Part shown: piece by piece, positions 7,462-13,552 of the stretch
How positions within the stretch are numbered: the first letter of the stretch is position 1
Layout of the letters: the number at the start of each line of letters is the position of its first letter
Source of the DNA: JBCBEX01 sp038528235
GTDB lineage: Bacteria > Bacteroidota > Rhodothermia > Rhodothermales > Rubricoccaceae
Length of the DNA: 13,552 nucleotides
Direction: 5' to 3'
NCBI GenBank assembly: GCA_038528235.1
Contig: JBCBEX010000105.1
Coordinates: forward strand, 1-13,552
Notes under the pieces: model-generated
What the model was told of the DNA's origin: nothing
Databases searched by the model: none
The model's input: only the letters and a program-made list of their open reading frames with translations
Program-made: the position numbers and the translations under genes

Positions 7462-7689
7462 AACCGGGCAACGAGCTGGCGGAAACGGTGTACCCTCAAG
7501 CTGCCACGCATACCCGGTGCACAGCGTACGTCGTCAAAGCGCCGATACGTAGTCCTTACCGAGTTGTCCTGTAGTCAGTGGGCCGCGGCACTGTCCGTGC
7601 CCCTCTGACACGCTAGACAAAGGACGAGGTATCGAACGAGACGTTTTCTGCACGGTATCAATGGTCCGTTTCGTCCTCCGTGCCGCCGA

Positions 7690-8172
7690 ATGCAGTCGTT
7701 CCAAAGTCGCCACCATCCGGATACGTCGCCGTTGCCTCTCGTTTATGCTCAGACCCTAGCTCATGGGTTCGGCGCGATGATGGTCGCCGTGATGGTTGTG
7801 ACGGTAGCCGCGATGCTCCAACAGCAGCCCGTTGGCACCACGCTCGCCTGGGCCGTTCCCGCTGTGTGGCTGGTCGCTACGGGTTGGACGGTCTATGATC
7901 TTCGCCGAACCCCCGCTGAAGTACAACTTGAAGGCGCCTTCGGGCAAGTCTTGAGCGTGTGGGATGTCGCGGTAGGCTGGCATCACCCGCCGCTTCAGGC
8001 CGTTCACACGCCGCGACGCATCGACGGTGTCCTGCACGTAGGCGTTGGTCACACCGTGCACCGTTTCGAGAAAGCTGACTGGCCGCAGTTCCGTGAGTTG
8101 GCCGCGGCCTTGACGCGGGCATCGAAGTCCGCCGAAGAGGCGCGCTACCACCACGCGACCGTCGGCCGATAA
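7690..8172 (+). CDS. Small membrane protein with two helices and a cytoplasmic-type tail
   Basis: The 160-residue product has two hydrophobic helices at about residues 25-43 (MMVAVMVVTVAAML) and 50-68 (TLAWAVPAVWLVATGW), then a soluble tail of about 90 residues. The tail has short alternating strands (AEVQLEGAFGQVLSVWDVAV, IDGVLHVGVGHTVHRF) and a final helix (WPQFRELAAALTRA). Two helices, a beta-rich stretch and a closing helix with conserved-looking Trp and Phe resemble the layout of small bacterial PH-like (bPH2, YdbT-like) membrane proteins. That is a layout comparison, not a recognised family. It stands alone on the plus strand. The ATG at 7690 gives a plausible N-terminus, but ATGs at 7777 and 7780 would start right before the first helix. 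Function unknown. Confidence 0.65.
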   Translation: MQSFQSRHHPDTSPLPLVYAQTLAHGFGAMMVAVMVVTVAAMLQQQPVGTTLAWAVPAVWLVATGWTVYDLRRTPAEVQLEGAFGQVLSVWDVAVGWHHPPLQAVHTPRRIDGVLHVGVGHTVHRFEKADWPQFRELAAALTRASKSAEEARYHHATVGR

Positions 8173-8639
8173 TCATCGCTGTGCACTGTCGCGTACGACC
8201 CATGACGACCGCGTGACCACAAACTGGCGCGCACACCTTTGCCGACGGATTGCTGACCACTACTCCGACGGTTGCACGCGAATGGCGCAGGAGAGGTGCA
8301 TACCGTGATAGAAGCGTACGTCTGATGCGCCCGACGACCTGTCATCCAGACGCCAGGTGAGTGACGCGGACTCACTCGTGCGCTTGCAGAGCGCGATCTA
8401 CGAGCACGCTCCCATCGAACGACCCGACCGTGTCGAGTCTGACGCGCGCTTAGCTGGAGCGGACCAGCTCGCATGATAGGTATGCTTCCGTGGAAGCAGG
8501 TCGCGTTCCTGAAACGACCGCGCATGGTTTCGCGCAAGGCCACCTTGCACCCGAATACAATTCGCTGTGTTTATCCGGGACAGGCTTTGCCACCCCGAAC
8601 GCGCGAAATCGGGACAATCGATGCGTGCCAAACTTGACA

Positions 8640-8682
8640 TATGGGGCGTTCCCTGATCACATTATGGGGCAAGCTCTGATCA
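8640..8682 (+). repeat. Two direct repeats of 20 bp at 23-bp spacing
   Basis: Both copies (8640-8659 and 8663-8682) have the form TATGGGGC, five variable bases, CTGATCA, matching at 16 of 20 positions. The period of 23 is not a multiple of three and the region has no gene, so it is not a coding repeat. Conserved outer blocks with a free middle suggest a two-part protein-binding site, in two copies about two helical turns apart. No third copy is visible on either side. Confidence 0.7.
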
Positions 8683-8695
8683 TCACGTACGTGAT
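8682..8695 (+). promoter_or_regulatory. 14-bp perfect palindrome, possible operator
   Basis: ATCACGTACGTGAT is its own reverse complement and begins at the last base of the second direct repeat. A single palindrome of this length is expected about once by chance in a window of this size. The only reason to list it is its exact adjacency to the repeat pair and its place upstream of the gene at 8857. Confidence 0.3.
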
Positions 8696-8856
8696 ACGCT
8701 GTGCTACCTCTAGCAAAGGTGTCCTCCGTTCTCCCGTGAGGCATCGCTGCTCTCAACGTAAAGGCGCATCGTAGTAGTGGGCACTCTCAATCATTGAGGC
8801 CTTACACGCAGCGACCGTCGTGGTCCCGCCTCAGAAAACACAGCAGGCTCCATACG

Positions 8857-9396
8857 ATGACTGATGACACCGCACGCACGATCGCGCACGCTGTCGCGAA
8901 GGTCAGCGAAGGCATGTACTCGGCTTCCGCCCCTTCCCCTGCCACGATGACCCGAGAGCAGGTTCGCGCCGCTGCGAAGGCCTGCGACGTGCGAGCACTC
9001 CTCGACTTGTGGAGCGTACTCGCACCGGAGGAGTGCGTCAACTGCGACCCTGACGAAAGCTACCCGCCGTTCAGACTACTGTCTGGTCGGGTTGTGTGTC
9101 CTCATCCGTGGGTGGGCAAGCTGGTTGAAAAGAGCTTGGCCAGCATATCGGATGCGGTCTTTGGTGCTGTCATAGACGGTTGCCAGCGCCGAGGATGGGA
9201 GTGGCGAGCTAGCACGCACCTTTCAACGATGAGGCCGAGCGCATCCGGCACCGTCTGCGTTGCAGGTGTGACGAAGGAGATAATGCTGCCCTACGTCGAT
9301 GACGTCCCCGCCAGAACCACCCCTGCTGTCGCCCTCGTGGGGGCGTATTTGCTTGGGCTCCTAGCCATTCGTGGTACGGACCACGGGACGCTGTAG
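8857..9396 (+). CDS. Orphan protein, weakly phage-like
   Basis: The 179-residue product is not recognised with confidence. It is soluble, with a helical first part (residues 1-55), then a segment with Cys60-x2-Cys63, and Cys81-x-His83 (ECVNCDPDESYPPF ... GRVVCPHPW), which could bind a metal or form disulfides. The second half reads WVGKLVEKSLASISDAVFGA, CQRRGWEWRAS and TTPAVALVGAYLLGLLA. This order (a W near a polar helix, a GWEW strand, a T-x-P-A-x-A helix) loosely recalls the small 'phage ABA sandwich' proteins found in prophages, which would hint at transfer, but I could be wrong. The ATG at 8857 (MTDDTARTI) is preferred; a TTG at 8794 would add 21 basic residues that look non-coding. It is followed by a probable terminator at 9441-9492 and so may be its own transcription unit. 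Confidence 0.6.
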   Translation: MTDDTARTIAHAVAKVSEGMYSASAPSPATMTREQVRAAAKACDVRALLDLWSVLAPEECVNCDPDESYPPFRLLSGRVVCPHPWVGKLVEKSLASISDAVFGAVIDGCQRRGWEWRASTHLSTMRPSASGTVCVAGVTKEIMLPYVDDVPARTTPAVALVGAYLLGLLAIRGTDHGTL

Positions 9397-9440
9397 CCGA
9401 ACAGGCGAGGCGTGAGATTCACGACGCTAAGGATGGAGCG

Positions 9441-9492
9441 ACGCGGGGTTTGCCAAAGGAGACGCGAGCTTCACCCAGTGCCCCGCGTTTTT
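9441..9492 (+). terminator. Probable intrinsic terminator after the orphan gene
   Basis: ACGCGGGG (9441-9448) pairs perfectly with CCCCGCGT (9481-9488), and T residues run from 9488 to 9492. The loop of 32 bases is longer than usual. It lies 44 bases after the stop at 9396, in the right orientation to end that transcript. The minus strand has no T-run after the stem, so it should not serve the convergent membrane-protein gene. Confidence 0.55.
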
Positions 9493-9516
9493 CCCCTGGC
9501 GCGCTGACACCCAAGC

Positions 9517-9897
9517 CTAGGCCGCGGCGGCATCCTGCTGCGGGAGAAGCTGCTTGCGGAGTGAGGCGCCCGTCAGGCCGCCAAGCGTGCCTAGGACTAA
9601 GGCGGTGACCAGCGTGAGCAGCGGCACGACAAAGCTAGGCAGCCCTCCAAGCAAGCTCCCGACAGCCTCAGTCATGCGCGCCATCTCAGGTCCGTAGACC
9701 GCGAGGTTCCATAGCACCAGGGCGGCCCAGGGCAAGACAAGCCCCAGCGCCCCCACCACGCTACCGCCCCGTCCCATAACGAAGCCGCCCAAGACGGCCG
9801 CAAGCACGGACCAGGTCCAGCCGAGGATGACGTGCAGCGTCAGGGCTACCGTAGCCGTAACGAAGACAAGGATCGTTCTGCGGGCGCCTGGCGACAT
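9517..9897 (-). CDS. Small four-helix membrane protein
   Basis: The 126-residue product is almost wholly hydrophobic. Likely transmembrane helices are at about residues 8-24 (ILVFVTATVALTLHVIL), 28-43 (TWSVLAAVLGGFVMGR), 46-68 (VVGALGLVLPWAALVLWNLAV) and 86-110 (LPSFVVPLLTLVTALVLGTL), with a short polar tail (RKQLLPQQDAAAA). The loop between helices 3 and 4 carries charged residues (YGPEMARMTEAVGS). The high glycine content within helices (GGF, GGS, GTLGG) suggests tight packing, as in small transporters or membrane-complex subunits. No family is recognised. The gene lies on the minus strand after the orphan at 9995 and may be in the same transcript, although a tandem repeat and 97 bases separate them. 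The ATG at 9897 has no Shine-Dalgarno site. Confidence 0.7.
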   Translation of the reverse strand: MSPGARRTILVFVTATVALTLHVILGWTWSVLAAVLGGFVMGRGGSVVGALGLVLPWAALVLWNLAVYGPEMARMTEAVGSLLGGLPSFVVPLLTLVTALVLGTLGGLTGASLRKQLLPQQDAAAA

Positions 9898-9947
9898 AAG
9901 GAGTGCGGTCTAGGTGAAAACGTAGAGGCAAGCTACGCGCGAGGCTC

Positions 9948-9981
9948 GTCAGACACCACAGGATGTCAGATACCACAGGAT
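9948..9981 (+). repeat. Tandem duplication of a 17-bp unit
   Basis: GTCAGACACCACAGGAT (9948-9964) is followed immediately by the same unit with one change, C to T at the seventh base (9965-9981). It sits between two minus-strand genes, 13 bases past the stop of the orphan at 9995. On the minus strand each unit can contribute to a small CCACA-TCC-TGTGG type hairpin. It could be a recent slippage event or a processing or binding site. Confidence 0.8.
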
Positions 9982-9994
9982 GTGGCCCGCGGGA

Positions 9995-10321
9995 TCAGTT
10001 GAACGTGATGTGGGGGGGCAAACGCTCGTCTACAGGCTCGATGTCTTGCTCAGCAAACCATCCTTCCTCAACAGGCTCCGTCGTGTCCGGCAGGTCCTCA
10101 TGTGGGCGCTCGTAGCCCTCAATGTCCTTCACCCAATAGAGGGTCTTGAACTGCGGCGGGCCTTCTGGGTCACGGGCCACGTTGACCTTAGGCTCGCGGG
10201 CGGCGAGGGTGCCCAGGATCGTGCCGAGGAGAAACCCCTCGCGTGAGTAGAGGTGGATGCGGACGCGCTGCCCGTAGTCGAACGGACTGCCATCGAAGTC
10301 GGCGGGACTGTAGGTGGCCAT
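9995..10321 (-). CDS. Small acidic orphan protein, possibly SH3-like barrel
   Basis: The 108-residue soluble protein has no signal peptide or membrane helix. Its pattern is that of a small beta-barrel: FDYGQRVRIHLYSREGFLLG, GTILGTLAA, LYWVKDIEGY, then WFAEQDIEPVDERL near the C-terminus. The order 'GxxVxI ... GTIxG ... YWVxDxxG ... WFxExDIEPV' is typical of SH3-like or KOW-like domains that bind nucleic acid or protein, but it is not enough to name a family. The tail is acidic (DLPDTTEPVEEGW). It lies 76 bases downstream of the gamma-glutamyltranspeptidase gene on the same strand and may share its transcript, since I see no terminator between them. The ATG at 10321 lacks a clear Shine-Dalgarno site. 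Confidence 0.65.
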   Translation of the reverse strand: MATYSPADFDGSPFDYGQRVRIHLYSREGFLLGTILGTLAAREPKVNVARDPEGPPQFKTLYWVKDIEGYERPHEDLPDTTEPVEEGWFAEQDIEPVDERLPPHITFN

Positions 10322-10397
10322 GGGTAAAGTCGAAGGTTGCTGAAAGGTGGGCTACGGCCGCAGCGCCGTCAATCGAAAGACTACCATAGCACGGCGA

Positions 10398-12236
10398 TCA
10401 CTCGTCGATGCGCTCAATCCGGATGCTCGTGCCCTCACGGCGCGGGTCCACGCCGGGATGAAGCGTGGCAGTCCCGTCAGGAGCGTAGCGCACCTCGATG
10501 GCATGGACGGCTGTGTAGCTCCCAAACTCGCGAACCTGCCATCCCCTTGCCTCCAACGCAGCCACCGTTGCGGCCGGCGTCCGATCAAGTTCGAGGAGCA
10601 GACGGTCGTTTGGCTTCCACTGGTGATGGAAGCGCGGCGCGGCGACTACGTCTTGCACGTCCATCTTAAAATCGATCACTCCGAGGGCCGTCTCGAACAC
10701 GGCCGTGATGATGCGCGAGCCGCCCGGCGAACCGAGCACGAGCCTGAGCCGTCCCTCCTCGTCTTCGATAATTGTCGGCGTCATCGAGGAGAGCATCCGT
10801 TTGCCTGGCTCGATCTTGTTCGCCTCGGCACCGACGAGACCATATCGGTTTGGCGAGCCCGGCTTGGCAGCGAAATCGTCCATCTCATCGTTGAGCAAAA
10901 ACCCCGCACCGGCGACGGCCACCTTCGCGCCGAAACTGTCGTTCACGGTGGTCGTGAGGCTGATGGCAAAACCGTCCGCATCAACGACGGAGTAATGGGT
11001 CGTCTCGGGGGATTCGTCGACTGGCAGGCGTGGCCGTACCGAATCCACGCCTGCAGGGGTGCCGTGCGAGACCGTTGCACTTGGCGTGATACGGTTCGGG
11101 TCGAAGCCAGCCATGCGTCCTAGGATGTAGCGTCGTCGCATAAGCGCATTCGTCGGCACGTCGGTGAACGCTGGGTCGCCGAGCCAGGTCGCCCGATCGG
11201 CGTAAGCGCGACGCATAGCTTCCGCGCAGAGATGGATCATCGCAGGCGAGAGCCAGCCCATCGCTCGAAGATTATAGGGCTCAATGCTGCCGAAGAGTTG
11301 TGCGAGCGCCACGCCGCCCGACGAGGGCGGTGCCATGGAGATGATGCGGTGCCTGCGGTAGGTGAACGAGACCGGCTCACGCCACACAGGCTCGTACGCC
11401 GCGAGGTCTTCGTGTGCGATGAGGCCTCCGTTCGCCACCATCGATGCAACGATGAGGTCGGCGGTCCGCCCCTCGTAAAAACCACCACGTCCGTGGTCGC
11501 GGATGCGTTCGAGCGTTGCTGCAAGGTCGGGCTGCACGAAGCGGTCGCCCTCCGACCACAGCGTCCCGTCTGCCTTCGTGAAGTAGGCAGTGGCGGCCGC
11601 GTCCGGCGCGAAGTCGTCGCGGAAGAGATTGAACCGCCGCGCTTGCCGACGGCCCAGGCTGAAGCCGTCTGTGGCCAGACTGATAGCAGGCTGCAACAGT
11701 TTGGAAAGGGATAGGCGACCGTGCCTCTGGTGCAGTTCGAGTAGGCCTGCCACGCTACCAGGCACGCCCACAGCAAGATGTCCCACCTTGCTACGTTCGG
11801 AGAGGTAGACCCCTGCCCCGTCGAGGTAGAGGTCCTCCGTCGCCGCGAGCGGGGCGACCTCCCGGAAATCGAGCGAGGACACGGCGCCATCTGGTGTCCG
11901 TAGTACGGCAAAGCCTCCGCCTCCCACATTGCCAGCGCGTGGCAGCACGACCACCAGTGCAAACCCTGTTGCCACGGCAGCATCGACGGCGTTTCCCCCC
12001 TCCCGCAGCATCATGGCTCCAGCCTCGGTCGCAAGCGGGTGTCCGCTCACAACCATGCCCGCCGGGTGCGTCGTTTCGCCCCGCGGTGGCTCGGTGGTCT
12101 GTGCCCAACACGCCAAGCCACTGGGCGCAGCGGCGGCAATCACGAGCACAGTCATCAGCGTGAAGACCCGTTCCAAACGCCTCGAACGCACGCGAACACG
12201 GGCGAGAGTTGTAGACAAGCTCAAAGGTGACGGCAC
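10398..12236 (-). CDS. ggt: Gamma-glutamyltranspeptidase precursor
   Basis: The 612-residue precursor cleaves gamma-glutamyl bonds of glutathione and related compounds in the periplasm, by hydrolysis or transfer. It is expected to cut itself before Thr412 (ETTHYSVVDADGF), giving a large subunit (about residues 46-411) and a small subunit (412-612) with Thr412 as nucleophile. Other family landmarks are AGNVGGGGFAVLRT (101-114), DFREVAP with the glutamate-binding Arg125, LNDEMDDF (448-455), SSMTPTI (483-489) and the oxyanion-hole GSPGGSRII (502-510). The N-terminus is basic (RVRVRSRRLERVF) followed by a hydrophobic stretch ending near WAQ, consistent with a signal peptide. The start used is a GTG at 12236; an ATG at residue 28 would give a shorter signal peptide with little n-region. 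All catalytic residues I can check are present and the length is normal. Confidence 0.96.
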   Translation of the reverse strand: MPSPLSLSTTLARVRVRSRRLERVFTLMTVLVIAAAAPSGLACWAQTTEPPRGETTHPAGMVVSGHPLATEAGAMMLREGGNAVDAAVATGFALVVVLPRAGNVGGGGFAVLRTPDGAVSSLDFREVAPLAATEDLYLDGAGVYLSERSKVGHLAVGVPGSVAGLLELHQRHGRLSLSKLLQPAISLATDGFSLGRRQARRFNLFRDDFAPDAAATAYFTKADGTLWSEGDRFVQPDLAATLERIRDHGRGGFYEGRTADLIVASMVANGGLIAHEDLAAYEPVWREPVSFTYRRHRIISMAPPSSGGVALAQLFGSIEPYNLRAMGWLSPAMIHLCAEAMRRAYADRATWLGDPAFTDVPTNALMRRRYILGRMAGFDPNRITPSATVSHGTPAGVDSVRPRLPVDESPETTHYSVVDADGFAISLTTTVNDSFGAKVAVAGAGFLLNDEMDDFAAKPGSPNRYGLVGAEANKIEPGKRMLSSMTPTIIEDEEGRLRLVLGSPGGSRIITAVFETALGVIDFKMDVQDVVAAPRFHHQWKPNDRLLLELDRTPAATVAALEARGWQVREFGSYTAVHAIEVRYAPDGTATLHPGVDPRREGTSIRIERIDE

Positions 12237-12330
12237 TTGAAGGGGCTGCTCGTGGGACTTGCTGATGCAAAAGCTACCATTCTCACTGAAATCGGCGTTT
12301 TTCGGGGGCTACAGCCCTGAGTCCTCTAGC

Positions 12331-12360
12331 GTTGCAAACGTTTATCAACTACTTTATCCA
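12331..12360 (+). promoter_or_regulatory. A+T-rich block between divergent genes, possible promoter
   Basis: This is the most A+T-rich stretch in the divergent gap between ggt (minus) and the small peptide gene (plus). It holds GTTGCAAAC, the 8-bp palindrome AAACGTTT (12336-12343) and TACTTTATCC. No element set matches a known consensus at proper spacing on either strand, so the promoter call rests on composition and position only. Confidence 0.25.
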
Positions 12361-12411
12361 CACCACCCTGACCGAGACCATCGGCTCTCAACCCCACCAA
12401 CCCCACTCGTC

Positions 12412-12498
12412 ATGAACAACCTCGACCGCATGGTGCGCGCCATGCTGATCGGTGCCGGTGTGCTGGGTGTCGGCGTCTTCCTGCTCTTCCAGTTTTAG
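12412..12498 (+). CDS. 28-residue single-helix membrane peptide
   Basis: The peptide MNNLDRMVRAML... has a short polar N-terminus with Asp5, Arg6 and Arg9, then one hydrophobic helix from about residue 11 to 28 (MLIGAGVLGVGVFLLFQF), and stops right at its end. The two arginines before the helix predict that the N-terminus stays in the cytoplasm. The pattern 'LDR-x-VR-x2-hydrophobic-G' weakly recalls the first helix of DUF2892-type small membrane proteins, but the second helix of that family is absent. An A+T-rich block lies upstream and a strong hairpin terminator 45 bases downstream, so the unit looks like a compact independent transcript. The ATG has no Shine-Dalgarno site; longer in-frame starts upstream (for example 12259) add sequence that looks non-coding. 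The transcript could instead be an sRNA. Confidence 0.5.
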   Translation: MNNLDRMVRAMLIGAGVLGVGVFLLFQF

Positions 12499-12543
12499 GC
12501 GTCGCCACGACCTGGCGCATCCCTCTCGATTTCGACTGCACTT

Positions 12544-12579
12544 CGCCCCTCGGGTTTCGACTCGGGGGGCGTCGCTTTT
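12544..12579 (+). terminator. Hairpin terminator with TTCG tetraloop
   Basis: A 12-bp stem (12544-12555 with 12560-12571, including two G-U wobbles) is closed by the stable tetraloop TTCG (12556-12559). Four T residues follow after TCGC (12576-12579), so the T-run is short and slightly displaced. It is oriented to end the transcript of the small peptide gene. It also lies 26 bases past the stop of queA on the other strand, where the stem is equally strong but no T-run follows. Confidence 0.7.
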
Positions 12580-12597
12580 GTGCGCGGGACGATGAAA

Positions 12598-13552
12598 TCA
12601 CGTGAGGATGAGGGTCGCATCGCCGTAGCTGTAGAAGCGATAACCCGCCTCGATCGCGTGCTGGTAGGCGTCAAGGACGCGCGTTCGCCCTGCGAGCGTA
12701 CTCACGAGCACGAGCAGCGAGGACCGAGGCAGGTGGAAGTTGGTCACGAGCCCGTCGATGGCTCGAAAGCGATAGCCTGGTGTGATAGTCAGGCTTGTCT
12801 CTCGCGTCCCTGGAACGAGCTTGCCCGCCCCATCGACCGCCGATTCGAGCGCACGGGTAGTCGTCGTACCCACCGCAATAACGCGCCCGCCGTTGGCGCG
12901 AGCCCGCTCGATGCGTGCGGCATCGGCATCCGCGAGTGTGTAGCGCTCGGCAGCGACGCGATGCTCGCGCAAGTCCTCGACACGGACCGGCTCGAACGTA
13001 CCGTAACCCACATGATGCGTCACGCGGGCAAGTTCGACGCCTCTGGCCTTGCAGGCGTCCAGCAACGCGGGCGTGAAGTGCAGGCCCGCCGTCGGAGCCG
13101 CCACCGAACCGCGATGCTGTGCGTAGACCGTTTGATAGCGCTCCCGGTCGGCCGAGCGCGGTTCGGGACGGCGGATGTAGGGCGGCAACGGCATCCGCCC
13201 CACCGCATCAATCGCTGCGTCGAGCGTCTCAAAGTCGTGGGTGAACGCCACGCGGCGACGGCCCTCGGGGCGTACCTCGACAACCGTTGCGGTGAGCAAC
13301 GGCGCCGCCTCCGGCCCAAAGGCGATCGTGGCCCCGACATCGAGCTTCTTGGCTGGCCGCGCGAGTGCGGTCCAGGACCCATCGACCTGGGCCTCGATCA
13401 GAAGCAGCTCCCCGCGCCCGCCTGTGGCCCTACGCCCCACAAGCCGGGCTGGAAACACGCGGGTATCGTTGAGCACCAGCACGTCGCCTTCGCGCAGGTA
13501 AGTCGGGAGTGCAGAAAAGACGGTATCAGAGAGCGCGTCGGGGGCTCCGCTG
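12598..13552 (-). CDS. queA: tRNA preQ1(34) S-adenosylmethionine ribosyltransferase-isomerase, 5' end cut
   Basis: QueA transfers and isomerises the ribosyl part of AdoMet onto preQ1 at wobble position 34 of tRNA, making epoxyqueuosine. The frame is open to the right edge, so the start is outside the window: 317 residues are visible, and about 25-35 N-terminal ones are missing compared with the usual length near 345. A GTG at 13482 is internal, since the sequence before it (ALPTYLREGD) continues the family alignment. Landmarks are LVLNDTRVFPARL, GRMPLPPYIRRP, ERYQTVYAQHRGSVAAPTAG followed by LHFTP, HHVGYGTFEPVRVEDLREH, GTTTTRALESA, TNFHLPRSSLLVLVSTLAG and a C-terminal YRFYSYGDATLIL. The gene is convergent with the small peptide gene. 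It needs preQ1 supply (queC-queF or salvage) from elsewhere in the genome. Confidence 0.96.
   Translation of the reverse strand, partial: SGAPDALSDTVFSALPTYLREGDVLVLNDTRVFPARLVGRRATGGRGELLLIEAQVDGSWTALARPAKKLDVGATIAFGPEAAPLLTATVVEVRPEGRRRVAFTHDFETLDAAIDAVGRMPLPPYIRRPEPRSADRERYQTVYAQHRGSVAAPTAGLHFTPALLDACKARGVELARVTHHVGYGTFEPVRVEDLREHRVAAERYTLADADAARIERARANGGRVIAVGTTTTRALESAVDGAGKLVPGTRETSLTITPGYRFRAIDGLVTNFHLPRSSLLVLVSTLAGRTRVLDAYQHAIEAGYRFYSYGDATLILT

Larger units (their letters stand above)
8173..8856 (+). other. Gene-free stretch of about 680 bases
   Basis: Neither strand shows a convincing coding region. The short open frames give arginine- and serine-rich or mixed translations without signal, helix or motif. 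A TTGACA occurs at 8634-8639, just before the repeat pair at 8640-8682, but no good -10 element stands at the usual distance. A small hairpin (8452-8457 with 8464-8469) lacks a T-run. The stretch could be a decayed gene, a long 5' leader of the gene at 8857, or an sRNA locus; nothing visible decides among these. Confidence 0.5.

Noticed and set aside
7576..7601. Small overlapping hairpins (GGCAC/GTGCC and CAGTG/CACTG) between divergent genes
   Set aside because: Five-bp stems are common by chance at this base composition, and no T-run or gene end is nearby.
8634..8662. Sigma-70 promoter built on TTGACA
   Set aside because: No acceptable -10 element lies 16-18 bases downstream (TCACAT at 17 matches poorly), and promoters in this lineage often use other elements.
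8640..8695. CRISPR array or iteron origin
   Set aside because: Only two copies, no spacers of uniform length, no cas gene, no replication initiator in the window.
8145..8774. Open frames on both strands in the gap (for example 8490-8774 plus and 8145-8543 minus)
   Set aside because: Their translations are arginine- or serine-rich without motifs, signal or helices, and the direct repeats inside the first do not keep frame.
11232..11714. Plus-strand frame of 160 codons inside ggt
   Set aside because: It is antisense to the conserved large-subunit region of gamma-glutamyltranspeptidase and has no recognisable content.
12598..13482. Complete queA starting at the GTG at 13482
   Set aside because: The frame continues upstream to the edge with family-like sequence, so this GTG is internal and the gene is partial.

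Overview
The window is G+C-rich chromosomal DNA of a Gram-negative type bacterium. The best fit is the Bacteroidota/Rhodothermota side, for example the Rhodothermales. This is an inference from three things: a cmk-rpsA pair in which the S1 protein carries a long acidic N-terminal extension; a TrmH-family methyltransferase of the short type common in Bacteroidota; and the general lack of strong Shine-Dalgarno sites in front of genes. I see no rRNA, tRNA, CRISPR array, transposase or integrase.

Left part (1-4758, all minus strand). A secreted TPR-repeat protein runs off the left edge; its first 269 codons are visible. To its right, and upstream of it in transcription, is an operon read right to left: a small LEA2-like lipoprotein, then cmk (CMP kinase), then rpsA (ribosomal protein S1). 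It ends in a strong intrinsic terminator at 896-928. The lipoprotein and cmk overlap by four bases. The cmk-rpsA gap carries a possible leader hairpin.

Middle part (4970-8172). Diverging from the lipoprotein is a plus-strand pair, rlpA (cell-wall lytic transglycosylase-like, minimal form) and a trmH-family RNA methyltransferase, also overlapping by four bases. Then come a two-CBS-domain protein (plus), a secreted DUF3047 protein (minus, convergent) and a small two-helix membrane protein (plus).

Poorly characterised part (8173-10321). About 680 bases without a convincing gene contain two direct repeats of 20 bp set 23 bp apart, followed at once by a 14-bp palindrome. Downstream is an orphan 179-residue protein that loosely resembles small phage proteins, with its own probable terminator. 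Then come a four-helix membrane protein and a small acidic, SH3-like orphan protein, both minus; a 17-bp tandem duplication lies between them.

Right part (10398-13552). A complete gamma-glutamyltranspeptidase precursor (minus) is followed by a very small plus-strand transcription unit, encoding a 28-residue membrane peptide with a terminator closed by a TTCG loop. The 3' portion of queA (queuosine synthesis, minus) runs off the right edge.

Most genes are ordinary housekeeping or envelope genes. I found no clear new multi-gene system. The least explained elements are the repeat-plus-palindrome block at 8640-8695, the microprotein unit at 12412-12579 and the S1 N-terminal extension.
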